Below are positions 16,984 to 25,890 of a stretch of DNA of 64,000 bases, piece by piece (position 1 is the stretch's first letter; each line of letters opens with the position of its first letter). The notes below the pieces were generated by a model. That model was given only the letters and a program-made list of their open reading frames with translations, did no database searches and had not been told where the DNA came from. The position numbers and the translations under genes were made by a program. Origin of the DNA: CAZISM01 sp964541895 (GTDB lineage Bacteria > Zhuqueibacterota > Zhuqueibacteria > Residuimicrobiales > Residuimicrobiaceae); NCBI GenBank assembly GCA_964541895.1, contig CAZISM010000003.1:1-64000 (forward strand). Reading direction: 5' to 3'.

Positions 16984-19149
16984 CTAGTCCAACACCATAC
17001 TCAAACCGATGCGATGCCGCTCTTTATCGATGCTCACAACTTTGACTTCAATGACATCGCCCACGGACACCACCTCGAGAGGATTTTTCACATACTTTTT
17101 CGCCATGCGGCTGAGATGCACCAGACCATCCTCTTTCACGCCGATGTCGACAAAGGCGCCGAAATCCACCACGTTGCGCACAGTGCCTTTTAAAATCATG
17201 CCCACAGACAGATCGTCGATGGAGAGCACATCGCTGCGCAGCACCGGTTTGGGCATTTCATCGCGGGGATCGCGACCCGGTTTTTCCAGGCAGGCGATAA
17301 TGTCCTGCAGCGTTTCCTGGCCGCAGCCGCACGATTCGCTCAATTGCATCAGCGTCTTTTTCGTTTTGGCCATGGCCTGCTGCACCTGCCGGCCGTCCTG
17401 CTTGACGCTCGCCACTGTCAAACCGAGCTGGCTGATCAACCGGTCGGCCGCTGTATACGATTCGGGATGAACGGCCGTAGAATCAAAAAAAAGATCGGCT
17501 TCGGGAATACGCAAAAAGCCGGCCGCCTGAACGAACGAATTGTCACCAATACCCTTAACCTTGCGCAGCTCTTCGCGGCATGTAAACGGGCCATGCTCTT
17601 CGCGGAAACGGACGATGTTTTCCGCCGACCGGGCGTTGATGCCGGAAACATACTTTAACAGCGACACCGAAGCGGTGTTGAGATTGACGCCGACGTTGTT
17701 CACCACCGATTCGACCACCTGATCCAGGCTGGTGGCCAGCTTGAGTTGATCCACATCATGCTGGTACAATCCCACACCGATGGACTTGGGGTCGATCTTG
17801 ACCAGCTCGGAGAGAGGATCGAGCAGCCGCCGGGCGATGGAAATGTTGCCGCGCTGCGATGCCTCCAGGTCCGGAAACTCGCTCTTGGCCACCGGCGACG
17901 CGCTGTATACCGAAGCGCCCGCTTCGTTGACAATGGCATAAAAGACATCGCGTTTTGTTTCCTGCAGCACCTCAGCCACCAGCTTTTCGGTTTCGCGGCT
18001 GGCGGTGCCGTTGCCGATGGCCACGATATCGACCTGATAGTCCTCCAGGAGCTCGCGGACGGTCTCTTTGGCTTCCAGCCATCTCTTTTGCGGCTCATGC
18101 GGATAGATGGTGGCGCCTTCCAGGTACTTGCCGGTCTCGTCGATCACCGCCACCTTGCAGCCGGTGCGAAAACCGGGATCGATCCCCATGATGATTTTGT
18201 CCCGCAGCGGCGGCGCCATCAGCAACGCGCGCACATTTTGTGCAAACACACGAATGGCATGATCGTCGGCATTCGCGGTGAGGTCGTGCCGGATTTCCCG
18301 CTCAATGGCCGGAGCGATGAGGCGATGATAAGCATCGGCAGAGGCCGTCTGCAGCTCGTCGCTGAAAATGCATTTGGGATTCAGGGGGTAGACGGAGAGG
18401 ATCTCTTGCACCAGTTCCGCTTCCTCAATGTCGATCCAGACCTTGAGCACCTCTTCCCGCTCACCGCGATTGATGGCCAGAACCCGATGCGGCGGAATCG
18501 TTTTCACCGGTTCGCCAAACTCTTTATACATCTCATAGTTGCCCGGATTGTCCTGATCTTTGGCCAGAGATTTAAAAATACCGACCGCGAAGGTGCGCTC
18601 GCGGATGATTCTTCTCACCGTGGCATCGTCAGAGACCGTTTCCGCCACAATATCGCGGGCGCCGGCCAGAGCATCTTTGGCGCCGGACACCCCCTTTTCC
18701 GCATCCACATAGGCCGCGGCTATTTCGCTGATATCGCCCTCCTCCAGAGTCTGGGCGAGGATGAGCGCGGCCAGCGGTTCCAACCCCTTTTCGCGGGCAA
18801 TCATGGCCCGGGTACGGCGTTTGGGTTTATAGGGCAGATAGAGGTCTTCCACCTCCTGCAATTTGGTCGCAGCGTTGATTTTTTCCGCCAGTTCCGCGGT
18901 AAGCTTGCCCTGCTCTTCGATGCTGTTCAACACCACGCGCTTGCGCTCTTCCAGTCCGCGCAGATAGGCAATGCGTTCCTGTATGGCGCGTATCTGCTCT
19001 TCGTCGAGACTGCCGGTCATCTCTTTGCGATAGCGGGCGATGAACGGTACGGTGTTATCTGCATCCAGCAGGTCAATGGTCTGTTTGACCTGCGTCCGGC
19101 GCAAGCCCAACTCTTCGGCTATGATGGCAATGAGCTGTGTTTCTTCCAA
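16984..19149 (-). CDS. tex: Tex-family RNA-binding transcription accessory protein
   Basis: A 721-aa cytosolic nucleic-acid-binding protein. Order of parts: N-terminal helical region (LGLRRTQVKQTIDLLDADN), central YqgF/RNase H-like domain (IIMGIDPGFRTGCKVAVID, about 320), helix-hairpin-helix region (LLKYVSGINARSAENIV, about 490; VKGIGDNSFVQAAGFLRI) and a C-terminal S1 domain (about 645-721, GTVRNVVDFGAFVDIGV). The start is TTG, supported by AGGAG seven bases upstream. It lies 15 bases before the GT4 gene. Confidence 0.95.
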   Translation of the reverse strand: MEETQLIAIIAEELGLRRTQVKQTIDLLDADNTVPFIARYRKEMTGSLDEEQIRAIQERIAYLRGLEERKRVVLNSIEEQGKLTAELAEKINAATKLQEVEDLYLPYKPKRRTRAMIAREKGLEPLAALILAQTLEEGDISEIAAAYVDAEKGVSGAKDALAGARDIVAETVSDDATVRRIIRERTFAVGIFKSLAKDQDNPGNYEMYKEFGEPVKTIPPHRVLAINRGEREEVLKVWIDIEEAELVQEILSVYPLNPKCIFSDELQTASADAYHRLIAPAIEREIRHDLTANADDHAIRVFAQNVRALLMAPPLRDKIIMGIDPGFRTGCKVAVIDETGKYLEGATIYPHEPQKRWLEAKETVRELLEDYQVDIVAIGNGTASRETEKLVAEVLQETKRDVFYAIVNEAGASVYSASPVAKSEFPDLEASQRGNISIARRLLDPLSELVKIDPKSIGVGLYQHDVDQLKLATSLDQVVESVVNNVGVNLNTASVSLLKYVSGINARSAENIVRFREEHGPFTCREELRKVKGIGDNSFVQAAGFLRIPEADLFFDSTAVHPESYTAADRLISQLGLTVASVKQDGRQVQQAMAKTKKTLMQLSESCGCGQETLQDIIACLEKPGRDPRDEMPKPVLRSDVLSIDDLSVGMILKGTVRNVVDFGAFVDIGVKEDGLVHLSRMAKKYVKNPLEVVSVGDVIEVKVVSIDKERHRIGLSMVLD

Positions 19150-19273
19150 TGTTTTACTCCTGTATAGATCCTGTTACCCGTGTGACAATTTTTAACTCAT
19201 AATTCTTACCCCAGAGCACGCCGGCGATGCAGAAGGCAGCGGAAGGTAGCCCGAAACGGCCATTACCGCGTCT

Positions 19274-19966
19274 TCACGGCGCCTGCATATGGTTAAGCAG
19301 GTTATTGATCCAGCCGTTAATATCATGAAACCAGGCGGCCCGGCCGGCCAAGCCTGGTTCCTTTTCAATAAAAGGCCCTTCAACCAATTCATGGCGGCCG
19401 TTGGCGATCATGGCGTGGACGTCATCGGGCCCGACCTCAAGGTGAAATTGCAGACCGACCGCTTGATCTTTAAAACAAAAAGCCTGGTGCCGGCAGGCCT
19501 CGCTAAAGGCGAGATGGTCGCAGCCCGGTGGTAATTCAAAGGTGTCGCCATGCCAATGAAAGACCGGCATGGTATCCGCACCGTTGCCGAACAGCCTGCT
19601 CCGGCGGCCGGCCTCGGTCAGCGTTATCGGAAACCAGCCGATCTCTTTATGGACGTTGGCATAGACGCGGCCGCCCAGCACCTCTGCCAGCAACTGAGCT
19701 CCCAGGCAAATGCCCAACACTTTTTTACCGCCGGCAATGGCCGCCGCCATCGCCAGTTTTTCCGCTTTCAACCACGGATGCACCTGTTCGTCGCCCACCG
19801 ACATGGGGCCGCCCATGACGATCAGCATGTCATATTCGTGCGCTGCCGGCGGCGACTCACCATCGTACAGCCGAACGCGCTGCAGGTCATGGCCGTTTTC
19901 CCGGCACCAGGGTGCGATCCGGCCAGGGCCTTCAAAAGGTACATGCTGCCACAGTGAAACTTTCAT
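19274..19966 (-). CDS. Class I glutamine amidotransferase-like protein
   Basis: A 230-aa cytosolic protein of the stand-alone GATase1 type (GuaA N-domain-like). The catalytic triad is visible: Cys87 in LGICLGAQLLA, His175 and Glu177 in LQFHLEVGP. The MGGPMSVGD segment (51-59) forms the usual oxyanion region. Stand-alone members act on glutamine or on gamma-glutamyl compounds; the substrate is unknown. It sits 15 bases downstream of the lytic transglycosylase gene. The gap to tex (124 bases) holds nothing recognised. Confidence 0.85.
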   Translation of the reverse strand: MKVSLWQHVPFEGPGRIAPWCRENGHDLQRVRLYDGESPPAAHEYDMLIVMGGPMSVGDEQVHPWLKAEKLAMAAAIAGGKKVLGICLGAQLLAEVLGGRVYANVHKEIGWFPITLTEAGRRSRLFGNGADTMPVFHWHGDTFELPPGCDHLAFSEACRHQAFCFKDQAVGLQFHLEVGPDDVHAMIANGRHELVEGPFIEKEPGLAGRAAWFHDINGWINNLLNHMQAP

Positions 19967-19981
19967 ATTCGCAAGATCGCC

Positions 19982-20683
19982 TCACCCTTTAAACTGTCTT
20001 AATTTTTCGTACAGCGTTAAAATCTCTTCCATATAGTCCCGGGCATCAGCCGGCAGGATGTCGTTGGCTTTGCCGCTGTTGCTCCACATCGACGCGCGCC
20101 ATTCTCCCACCCGTCGCGCCGCCAGCGCGCCGTCCACGCCATAGGCATCGATCAGGGCTGCCAGGTAGCGGGTGCCGATGCGGACGTTGTGCAGCGGATT
20201 GAGCAGAACTTCGTCCGGCGTCACCCAGTTCAGATTCATGGTGCGGGCGATGTACATGCCGGTGATGGGCATAATCTGCAACAGCCCCATGGCGCCCTCT
20301 TTGGAAACCAGCTCCGGATTCCAGGTGCCATTGGTTTCATAGGTGATGATGGCGCAGACCAGATGGATGTCAAGATTGGTATATTGCAGCGAGGCGTCAT
20401 AGATATCGCGGGCGATATCGTATTTCTGCGGATTCGTAAGGATGCGGTTGTACTGGGAAATGATGGCCGTAATACGGGCGATGTTGAACTGGCGCAGAGT
20501 TTCGATGTTCATCGAGGAGCGCTGGCTCTTGATCACCTCTTCCAGCTCGGCGATCTTTTTCAAATAACGGTTGTTGTAGGTGTACTTTATACCCACAGCC
20601 ACCATGATCATCAAGGCCAGGGCGGCCAGCACCCAGATGGCCTGGCGCAGGTAATGCATGAACTTTTCTTCATTCCATTTCAT
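19982..20683 (-). CDS. Membrane-anchored lytic transglycosylase (SLT family)
   Basis: A 233-aa protein with one N-terminal transmembrane helix (about residues 15-35), a short coiled-coil (about 40-60) and a C-terminal SLT domain facing the periplasm. The catalytic Glu is in ITYETNGTWNPELV (about 116) and is followed by the canonical GAMGLLQIMP. The third SLT motif, normally AYNGG, reads ALAARRVGEW, so the glycine-rich substrate loop is altered. ATG at 20683 has GGAG six bases upstream and is preferred to the in-frame ATG at 20695. First gene of the minus-strand run, divergent from the glycan cluster. Confidence 0.85.
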   Translation of the reverse strand: MKWNEEKFMHYLRQAIWVLAALALMIMVAVGIKYTYNNRYLKKIAELEEVIKSQRSSMNIETLRQFNIARITAIISQYNRILTNPQKYDIARDIYDASLQYTNLDIHLVCAIITYETNGTWNPELVSKEGAMGLLQIMPITGMYIARTMNLNWVTPDEVLLNPLHNVRIGTRYLAALIDAYGVDGALAARRVGEWRASMWSNSGKANDILPADARDYMEEILTLYEKLRQFKG

Positions 20684-20825
20684 AGCCTTCTCCATTATGC
20701 CATGATTAAAGTACGAAAAACCATGACCTCAGTCAATTGATTTCACTCCTCTTTATGCAGCCATAAATCACTTGCTTGTTAAACGAAATTTGGATACTTT
20801 GCACGGTTTAACGGATGTCGCAACC

Positions 20826-21920
20826 ATGGTCTGTGTGCTCGCAATCGCCCTTTTACTCCATATCTCTTTGCTGTCCTGGCTGCTGGCCGGCCTGAACCGG
20901 CCAACGACCCAGGCCGCTCCCTTACATTCCGGTGCAACGGTCATCGTGGTGTTTAAAAACGAGCTGGCATCGTTGCCAGCCTGCCTGGAGGCGATCGCCG
21001 GCCAGGACTATGCTCTGCCTCTGCAGGTTGTGCTGGCCGACGACGGTTCAACAGACGGCTCCGCCGCCCTGGCAGAACGGTTTATCCGCAACCGGGATAA
21101 CTGGTCGCTGCTACAGCGGCAGCAGGCCACGCAATGGCAAAGCAGCAAAAAAGAGCTGCTGCACAACGCCGTCCGGCAGGCACAACATGAACTGCTGCTC
21201 TTTACCGATGCCGACTGCGTGCCGCCGCCGACGTGGGTGTCCAGCATGACCGCCTGCTTTGCCGTCGATACGGCCCTGGTGGCCGGTTTTTCACCACAGA
21301 GCGACAAGCGGTCACCCCTCTGGAACGGTGTTCTTTTGCTGGACAGCCTGTCTGCCGCCCTGGTCGCTGCCGGCACCATCTCACGGCAGATCGGCCTCAC
21401 CTGCACCGGCCGGAATCTGGCTTTTCGAAAATCGGCCTGGCTGGCTGTCGGCGGCTATGCCGCCTTGCCAGACACTCTGTCCGGCGACGACGATTTTATC
21501 CTGGCCGCCCTGCAGCGCTGCGGCAAGATCCACTATAACCAGGCTGCGGCCACCGTGGTGCCGGCCCGTGGACCGGAAACCCTGACAGCCTTCCTGCATC
21601 AAAAACAGCGCCACCTTTCCAGCGGCCGCCAGTACCACCGCTCTGCTCAATCAGGCTATGCACTTTTTCATTTCAATCACCTGCTGCTGTGGTTGAGCTT
21701 GGTGATGGCTCTGGCGACGCACCCCGGGTTTGGTCTGTTTTTTGCTGGAAAACTGTGGTGGGACTGGCTCTTGTTGACCCGGCTCGGCCGGCGATTCGGC
21801 CGCCAGCCTTCGCTGAAAAGCTTTTGGCTCTGGCAAATATTATTTATATTTTATAATCTTAAAGCCGCGGCGCAGAGGCATCGGCCTCCCCGCGCCTGGC
21901 GTGAGGAGAAGCGTGGCTGA
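20826..21920 (+). CDS. Membrane GT2 glycosyltransferase (GT2-A)
   Basis: A 364-aa inverting glycosyltransferase with a hydrophobic N-terminal helix, a GT-A catalytic domain and a hydrophobic C-terminal region. Nucleotide-binding and metal motifs: DDGSTD, FTDADC (the DxD site) and SGDDDF (catalytic base region). The acceptor motif that is QxxRW in processive relatives reads QKQRHL here. ATG at 20826 is chosen over a TTG at 20772. A weak promoter-like TTGCTT-N17-TACTTT lies at 20772-20800. It opens the 13-gene cluster and its end overlaps the methyltransferase start by 8 bases. Confidence 0.85.
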   Translation: MVCVLAIALLLHISLLSWLLAGLNRPTTQAAPLHSGATVIVVFKNELASLPACLEAIAGQDYALPLQVVLADDGSTDGSAALAERFIRNRDNWSLLQRQQATQWQSSKKELLHNAVRQAQHELLLFTDADCVPPPTWVSSMTACFAVDTALVAGFSPQSDKRSPLWNGVLLLDSLSAALVAAGTISRQIGLTCTGRNLAFRKSAWLAVGGYAALPDTLSGDDDFILAALQRCGKIHYNQAAATVVPARGPETLTAFLHQKQRHLSSGRQYHRSAQSGYALFHFNHLLLWLSLVMALATHPGFGLFFAGKLWWDWLLLTRLGRRFGRQPSLKSFWLWQILFIFYNLKAAAQRHRPPRAWREEKRG

Positions 21921-22734
21921 AACGATCAACAAACGATTGTGGAACAATTACAGCCGGTTCGCCAAACATCGCGGCTGGCTGGTCACACAACTCCTCGCCG
22001 ACTATATCGCTCTCGAGGGTGCCGCTGTGGCCGATCTGGGCAGCGGCTCCGGCGGCATAGCGCTCGCCCTGGCCGCGGCCGGCGCTTCCGTCACGGCCAT
22101 CGATTTCAATACCAACCATACCGACACCCTCTCCCGCGTGGCCGAGCGGGAGCGATTGCCGGTCACGGTCCTGCACGCGGATCTGGATCTCTGGCAGCCA
22201 TTGCGCCGCTATGGCGCCATCGTTCTCTGGGATGTGCTGGAGCATGTCCGGGAGCCGGAAAAATTGCTGCAGAAATGTTATCACTCGCTGTCTGACCACG
22301 GCATCGTCTGCCTGGCAACGCCCAACAAATGGTCGCCGCCGCACCTGCTGGCAGATCCCCATTACAGCATACCGCTGCTGGCCTGTGCACGCCGGTCCGT
22401 GGTCAAAAAAGTGATCGTCGATGGTCTGCATCTGTTCGACAACGACAAACGCGATGTGGCCCAGCTGTTATCCTATGCACAATTGACCGCCCTGGTGACC
22501 GCCGCCGGCTTTAAGGGAACGCTGATCACCCGCCGGATTCTTGAACTGGCGCTGGCAAGACCGGAAAGCGTCTGGAATCGACCCTGGCATCTCAGCGCCG
22601 CCCGCTTTTTAGCCAGGCCGTGGGTGACGCGGTCAATGTTTAGAGTGCTGCAGAGCGAGGAGGCACCTCTAATCCGCTCCTGGCTGCCGACGTTATACAT
22701 GATCCTCAGAAAAGATGAAAGAGTTGTCGCTTAA
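21913..22734 (+). CDS. SAM-dependent methyltransferase, class I
   Basis: A 273-aa cytosolic methyltransferase with the Rossmann SAM-binding motif VADLGSGSGGIALALA, the acidic end of strand 2 in TAIDFN, and IVLWDVLEHV followed by LLQKCYHSL, typical of UbiG/Coq3-like enzymes that work on lipids, quinones or sugars. GTG at 21913 is preferred because GAGGAG lies four bases upstream; an in-frame GTG at 21901 is the alternative. It overlaps both neighbours (GT2-A and the radical SAM gene), so it probably methylates an intermediate of the cluster's glycan or lipid. Confidence 0.85.
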   Translation: MAETINKRLWNNYSRFAKHRGWLVTQLLADYIALEGAAVADLGSGSGGIALALAAAGASVTAIDFNTNHTDTLSRVAERERLPVTVLHADLDLWQPLRRYGAIVLWDVLEHVREPEKLLQKCYHSLSDHGIVCLATPNKWSPPHLLADPHYSIPLLACARRSVVKKVIVDGLHLFDNDKRDVAQLLSYAQLTALVTAAGFKGTLITRRILELALARPESVWNRPWHLSAARFLARPWVTRSMFRVLQSEEAPLIRSWLPTLYMILRKDERVVA

Positions 22735-23728
22735 ACAACTGGCCGCCGCGTTGACGGTGCCACGGCTGCTCAATCTGCTGGCGGTGTGGGCCTCCCTGCT
22801 GCTGAGCAAAACAATACGCCGGCCGCTGTATTGGGGCATGCCCTATGTGCTCACCGTCGAACCGACCAACGTCTGCAACCTCGCCTGTCCGCAATGCGAT
22901 ACCGGTGCTGGTCTGTTGCGGCGGGCGAAAGGCTTTCTCGATCCGGCGTTGTATGAAAAAATTCTGCTAACGCATCACCGTTCCCTGCTCTATCTGTTAT
23001 TATACGATCAGGGTGAACCGCTGCTGCATCGCGATTATGCAGGGCTGGTGCAACTGGCCAAGGCGCACCGCGTCTGCGTTACCTGCAGCACCAACGGCAT
23101 CCTCCTGGCCGACAGCTCGTTGGCCGATCGTCTTGTTGCCAGCGGTCTCGACAATGTGATCGTTTCACTGGACGGCCTGACGCCGGAAAGCTATCGTGCC
23201 TATCGCAAAGGCGGTGAATTGGATCTGGTGCGGCAAGGGATTCGCCATCTCGTCGACGCCAGGCGGGCACAAGCCAGTCGCACACCGCGCATCCTGCTCC
23301 AGTTTCTGGTCATGAAACATAACGAACACGAACGCGCCGGCCTGATCGACACCGCGCGCGCGTGGGGCGCAGACCAGGTGCTGTTCAAATCGGTACAGGT
23401 CAGAAACGAAGAGGATGCGCAGCTGTTTTTACCGCAGGAGGAAAAATACCGGCGCTATCGCCTCTCCGCAAACGGTCTGACCGTCAAAGGAGCTCCCGTC
23501 GCTTTTTGTGAAAGACTCTGGTACAGCAGTGTGATTCATTGGGACGGCGCAGTGGTCCCTTGTTGCTTCGACAAGGACAACCACCACCGGCTCGGCTCCC
23601 TGCGGGAAACGAATTGGCCCGCGATCTGGCGCGGAGAAAAAAGAAAAGCCTTTATCACACAGGTACATTCGGCAAACAAACCACCAATTTGTAAAAATTG
23701 CACACATGGCCTTCGCATTTACTCTTGA
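22715..23728 (+). CDS. Radical SAM/SPASM-type protein (rSAM-A)
   Basis: A 337-aa radical SAM enzyme. The [4Fe-4S] cluster motif CX3CX2C is CNLACPQC (about residues 53-60), introduced by VLTVEPTN. YLLLYDQGEPLLHRDYAG is the second conserved strand. A SPASM/Twitch-like C-terminus has FCERLW, WDGAVVPCCFD and ICKNC, able to hold an auxiliary cluster. An amphipathic or hydrophobic N-terminal helix (about 15-35) suggests contact with the membrane. It overlaps the methyltransferase by 20 bases and the flippase-like gene by 23. Substrate unknown; I infer a lipid- or glycan-linked intermediate. Confidence 0.85.
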   Translation: MKELSLKQLAAALTVPRLLNLLAVWASLLLSKTIRRPLYWGMPYVLTVEPTNVCNLACPQCDTGAGLLRRAKGFLDPALYEKILLTHHRSLLYLLLYDQGEPLLHRDYAGLVQLAKAHRVCVTCSTNGILLADSSLADRLVASGLDNVIVSLDGLTPESYRAYRKGGELDLVRQGIRHLVDARRAQASRTPRILLQFLVMKHNEHERAGLIDTARAWGADQVLFKSVQVRNEEDAQLFLPQEEKYRRYRLSANGLTVKGAPVAFCERLWYSSVIHWDGAVVPCCFDKDNHHRLGSLRETNWPAIWRGEKRKAFITQVHSANKPPICKNCTHGLRIYS

Positions 23729-24668
23729 TAAAAAAACCATTCTGGTCGTGAAAGCGCTGATCGCGATCGTCGTCCTGGCGCTGCTGATTCGCCGCGTCAG
23801 TTGGCCGGATATGTACAGCGCTATGCAAAGCGCTGATCTGATCTGGATTTCATTGGCCCTGGCGCTGCTGCCACTGAATTTCTACACCCAGTTCCGCCGC
23901 TGGCAGTTGATGGTACGGCATCTTCATCCAAACGTGAAAACAGGCGCCATCCTACGCTCGCTGTTGAGCGGCATCACGCTGGGATTCATCACGCCGGGCC
24001 GTTTTGGTGAAATGGGCCGGGCGGTCTTTATTCCGCAGTCGAACTGGCTGGCTCTCATCGGCCTGACGCTGGTGGAAAAATGGTACGCCCTGCTGGTGGT
24101 GTACCTCTTTGGCCTGCTCGGTCTGATTCCTTTTCTGCAATCGTTGTTGCGACCGGTGGTGTGGGTGCCTGCCTTGGGCACCGGACTGATTCTGGTCCTG
24201 TGCGGTATCGCCCTGGTATTACACCCTTCCTTTCTGGCCTATGTGCTGAAACGGTTTGACCACGCCCGCCGGCGCAAGCGGCTGCATCAGGTGCTGTACG
24301 GCATCTCGCAATTGACACCACGACTGTCCCTGTCACTCCTGGTCCTGACTATCGTACAGGTGGTGACCTACCTGTCGCAGTTCTACCTGATTGTCAAGGC
24401 CTTTACGGCATTGCCTCTCCTGAGCGGCTTTGCCGCCATCAGCAGCATCATGTGGAGCAAAACCCTGTTGCCGATTTCGCTGGGCGATTTGGGCATCCGG
24501 GAGACCGCCTCGGTCTATTTTCTCGGCAAAATCGGCGTTGCCGACGCCATTGCCCTGGACAGCGCGCTGCTGCTGTTTACCATCAATGTGCTGGTGCCGG
24601 CGGTGATCGGTTTTGTGGCCCTGCTGCAGAACCGTATGGCGCTGAACGGCAACGGCAGCACGGAGTAA
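23706..24668 (+). CDS. Flippase-like integral membrane protein (LPG synthase TM / AglD-type domain)
   Basis: A 320-aa protein made almost entirely of transmembrane helices (about eight). It belongs to the family of lysylphosphatidylglycerol synthase membrane domains (MprF N-half, UPF0104, AglD C-half). Recognisable parts are LLIRRVSWPDMYSAMQSAD, the RRWQLMVRHL segment, GITLGFITPGRFGEMGRAVF and LPISLGDLGIRE. Such domains move or modify lipid-linked substrates. Placed between a radical SAM enzyme and GT2 transferases, it is the best candidate in the cluster for moving a lipid-linked product across the inner membrane. This is inference. Confidence 0.85.
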   Translation: MAFAFTLDKKTILVVKALIAIVVLALLIRRVSWPDMYSAMQSADLIWISLALALLPLNFYTQFRRWQLMVRHLHPNVKTGAILRSLLSGITLGFITPGRFGEMGRAVFIPQSNWLALIGLTLVEKWYALLVVYLFGLLGLIPFLQSLLRPVVWVPALGTGLILVLCGIALVLHPSFLAYVLKRFDHARRRKRLHQVLYGISQLTPRLSLSLLVLTIVQVVTYLSQFYLIVKAFTALPLLSGFAAISSIMWSKTLLPISLGDLGIRETASVYFLGKIGVADAIALDSALLLFTINVLVPAVIGFVALLQNRMALNGNGSTE

Positions 24669-24669
24669 T

Positions 24670-25815
24670 ATGGTGACCGGACTGTTCGTCTTTTTCGCAG
24701 CGACCACTCTGCTCTATGGCTGTTTTTTGCTGTGGCTGTGGTTCGGTCTGAACCGCAACAAGCGATCCGGATCGTCGACCATCCGTCCTATGGTTTCGGT
24801 GATCATACCGGCGCGCAACGAAGAGACCACCATCGCCCGCTGTCTGGCCGATCTGGACGCTCAGAGCTACCCGGCCGGGCGCTATGAGGTGCTGGTCGTG
24901 GATGACGGCTCTGATGATAACACGGCGGCTATCGTGCAATCGAATGGCCGCGTCCGCTATCTGGCGTTGGCCCCCTTACCCCCGGGCTGGTCGCCCAAAA
25001 AAGCGGCGTTGCGTCACGGCATCCTTCACAGCCAAGGTGAGGTCATTCTCACCACCGACGCCGACAGCCGCATACCCCCGACCTGGATCGAAGAGATGGT
25101 CAGCCACCTGCATCCGGATACCGCCGCCGTTGCTTCCTGGGTGGTCCTGCCCCCTTCGGACCGCTTGCTGACACGGCTGGAAATGCTGGATATGCTCTCC
25201 CTGCAAACCGTCGGCGCCGCAGCCATGGGCCATGGCGTGCCCTTTCTGGCCAATGGCGCCAATTGGGGCTATCGCCGCTCGACCTTTGAGGCCGTGCAGG
25301 GCTTTAGCGGCCACGAAACCATCGCTTCCGGAGACGACGACCTCTTGCTGCAGAAATTCCTGCGTCATGGCCGCTTTAGCTGCGCCTTTGTCAATCACAG
25401 CAACAGTGGCGTGACCACCACCCCCTGCCGCGGCTGGCGTGAATTTTTCATGCAACGGCTGCGCTGGGCGTCCAAGACTGCGCTCTATCCCTGGCCGGTT
25501 CGCTGGCTCGAGCTCGCTGTTTTTCTCTACTATGTATCCCTGCTGGTCCTGCTGCTCCTCGTCCCCTTTTACCCCTCCTTGCTCGTCATCATCATCGGCA
25601 AATACCTCTGCGACCTTGCCCTCATCCGCCACGTCGGACAAAACCTTGCCATGCAGGTGCGCTGGTACGATATCCTGCTCGCCAGCTGGTGGCAGATCCT
25701 TTACATGACAGCAATCGCCCTGGTGGCATGGCGCGGCCGCTTTGTCTGGAAAGGCCGCGAATATAAAAGAGGCCGGTTGCTCCGCCAAGAAAAGGATTTG
25801 AAAAGAACTCGGTAA
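24670..25815 (+). CDS. Membrane GT2 glycosyltransferase (GT2-B)
   Basis: A 381-aa inverting glycosyltransferase with one N-terminal and about three C-terminal transmembrane helices around a cytosolic GT-A domain. Motifs are complete for the processive/hydroxyl-lipid-transferring GT2 type: VIIPARNEE, DDGSDD, TTDADS, SGDDDLL and QRLRWA (QxxRW). Proteins of this shape include CrtQ-like and ceramide-type glycosyltransferases. It starts two bases after the flippase-like gene, with GGAG before the ATG. A 75-base gap follows. Confidence 0.9.
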   Translation: MVTGLFVFFAATTLLYGCFLLWLWFGLNRNKRSGSSTIRPMVSVIIPARNEETTIARCLADLDAQSYPAGRYEVLVVDDGSDDNTAAIVQSNGRVRYLALAPLPPGWSPKKAALRHGILHSQGEVILTTDADSRIPPTWIEEMVSHLHPDTAAVASWVVLPPSDRLLTRLEMLDMLSLQTVGAAAMGHGVPFLANGANWGYRRSTFEAVQGFSGHETIASGDDDLLLQKFLRHGRFSCAFVNHSNSGVTTTPCRGWREFFMQRLRWASKTALYPWPVRWLELAVFLYYVSLLVLLLLVPFYPSLLVIIIGKYLCDLALIRHVGQNLAMQVRWYDILLASWWQILYMTAIALVAWRGRFVWKGREYKRGRLLRQEKDLKRTR

Positions 25816-25890
25816 TACATATATTTATGACACTTGTACCATGAGTGGAAGTCCTGATCTGCTTGCGATAAAACAGAGAAATCTCTCGCT

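Noticed and set aside
17746..19167. A 473-codon frame opposite tex
   Set aside because: Antisense shadow of tex with no domain or ribosome binding site.
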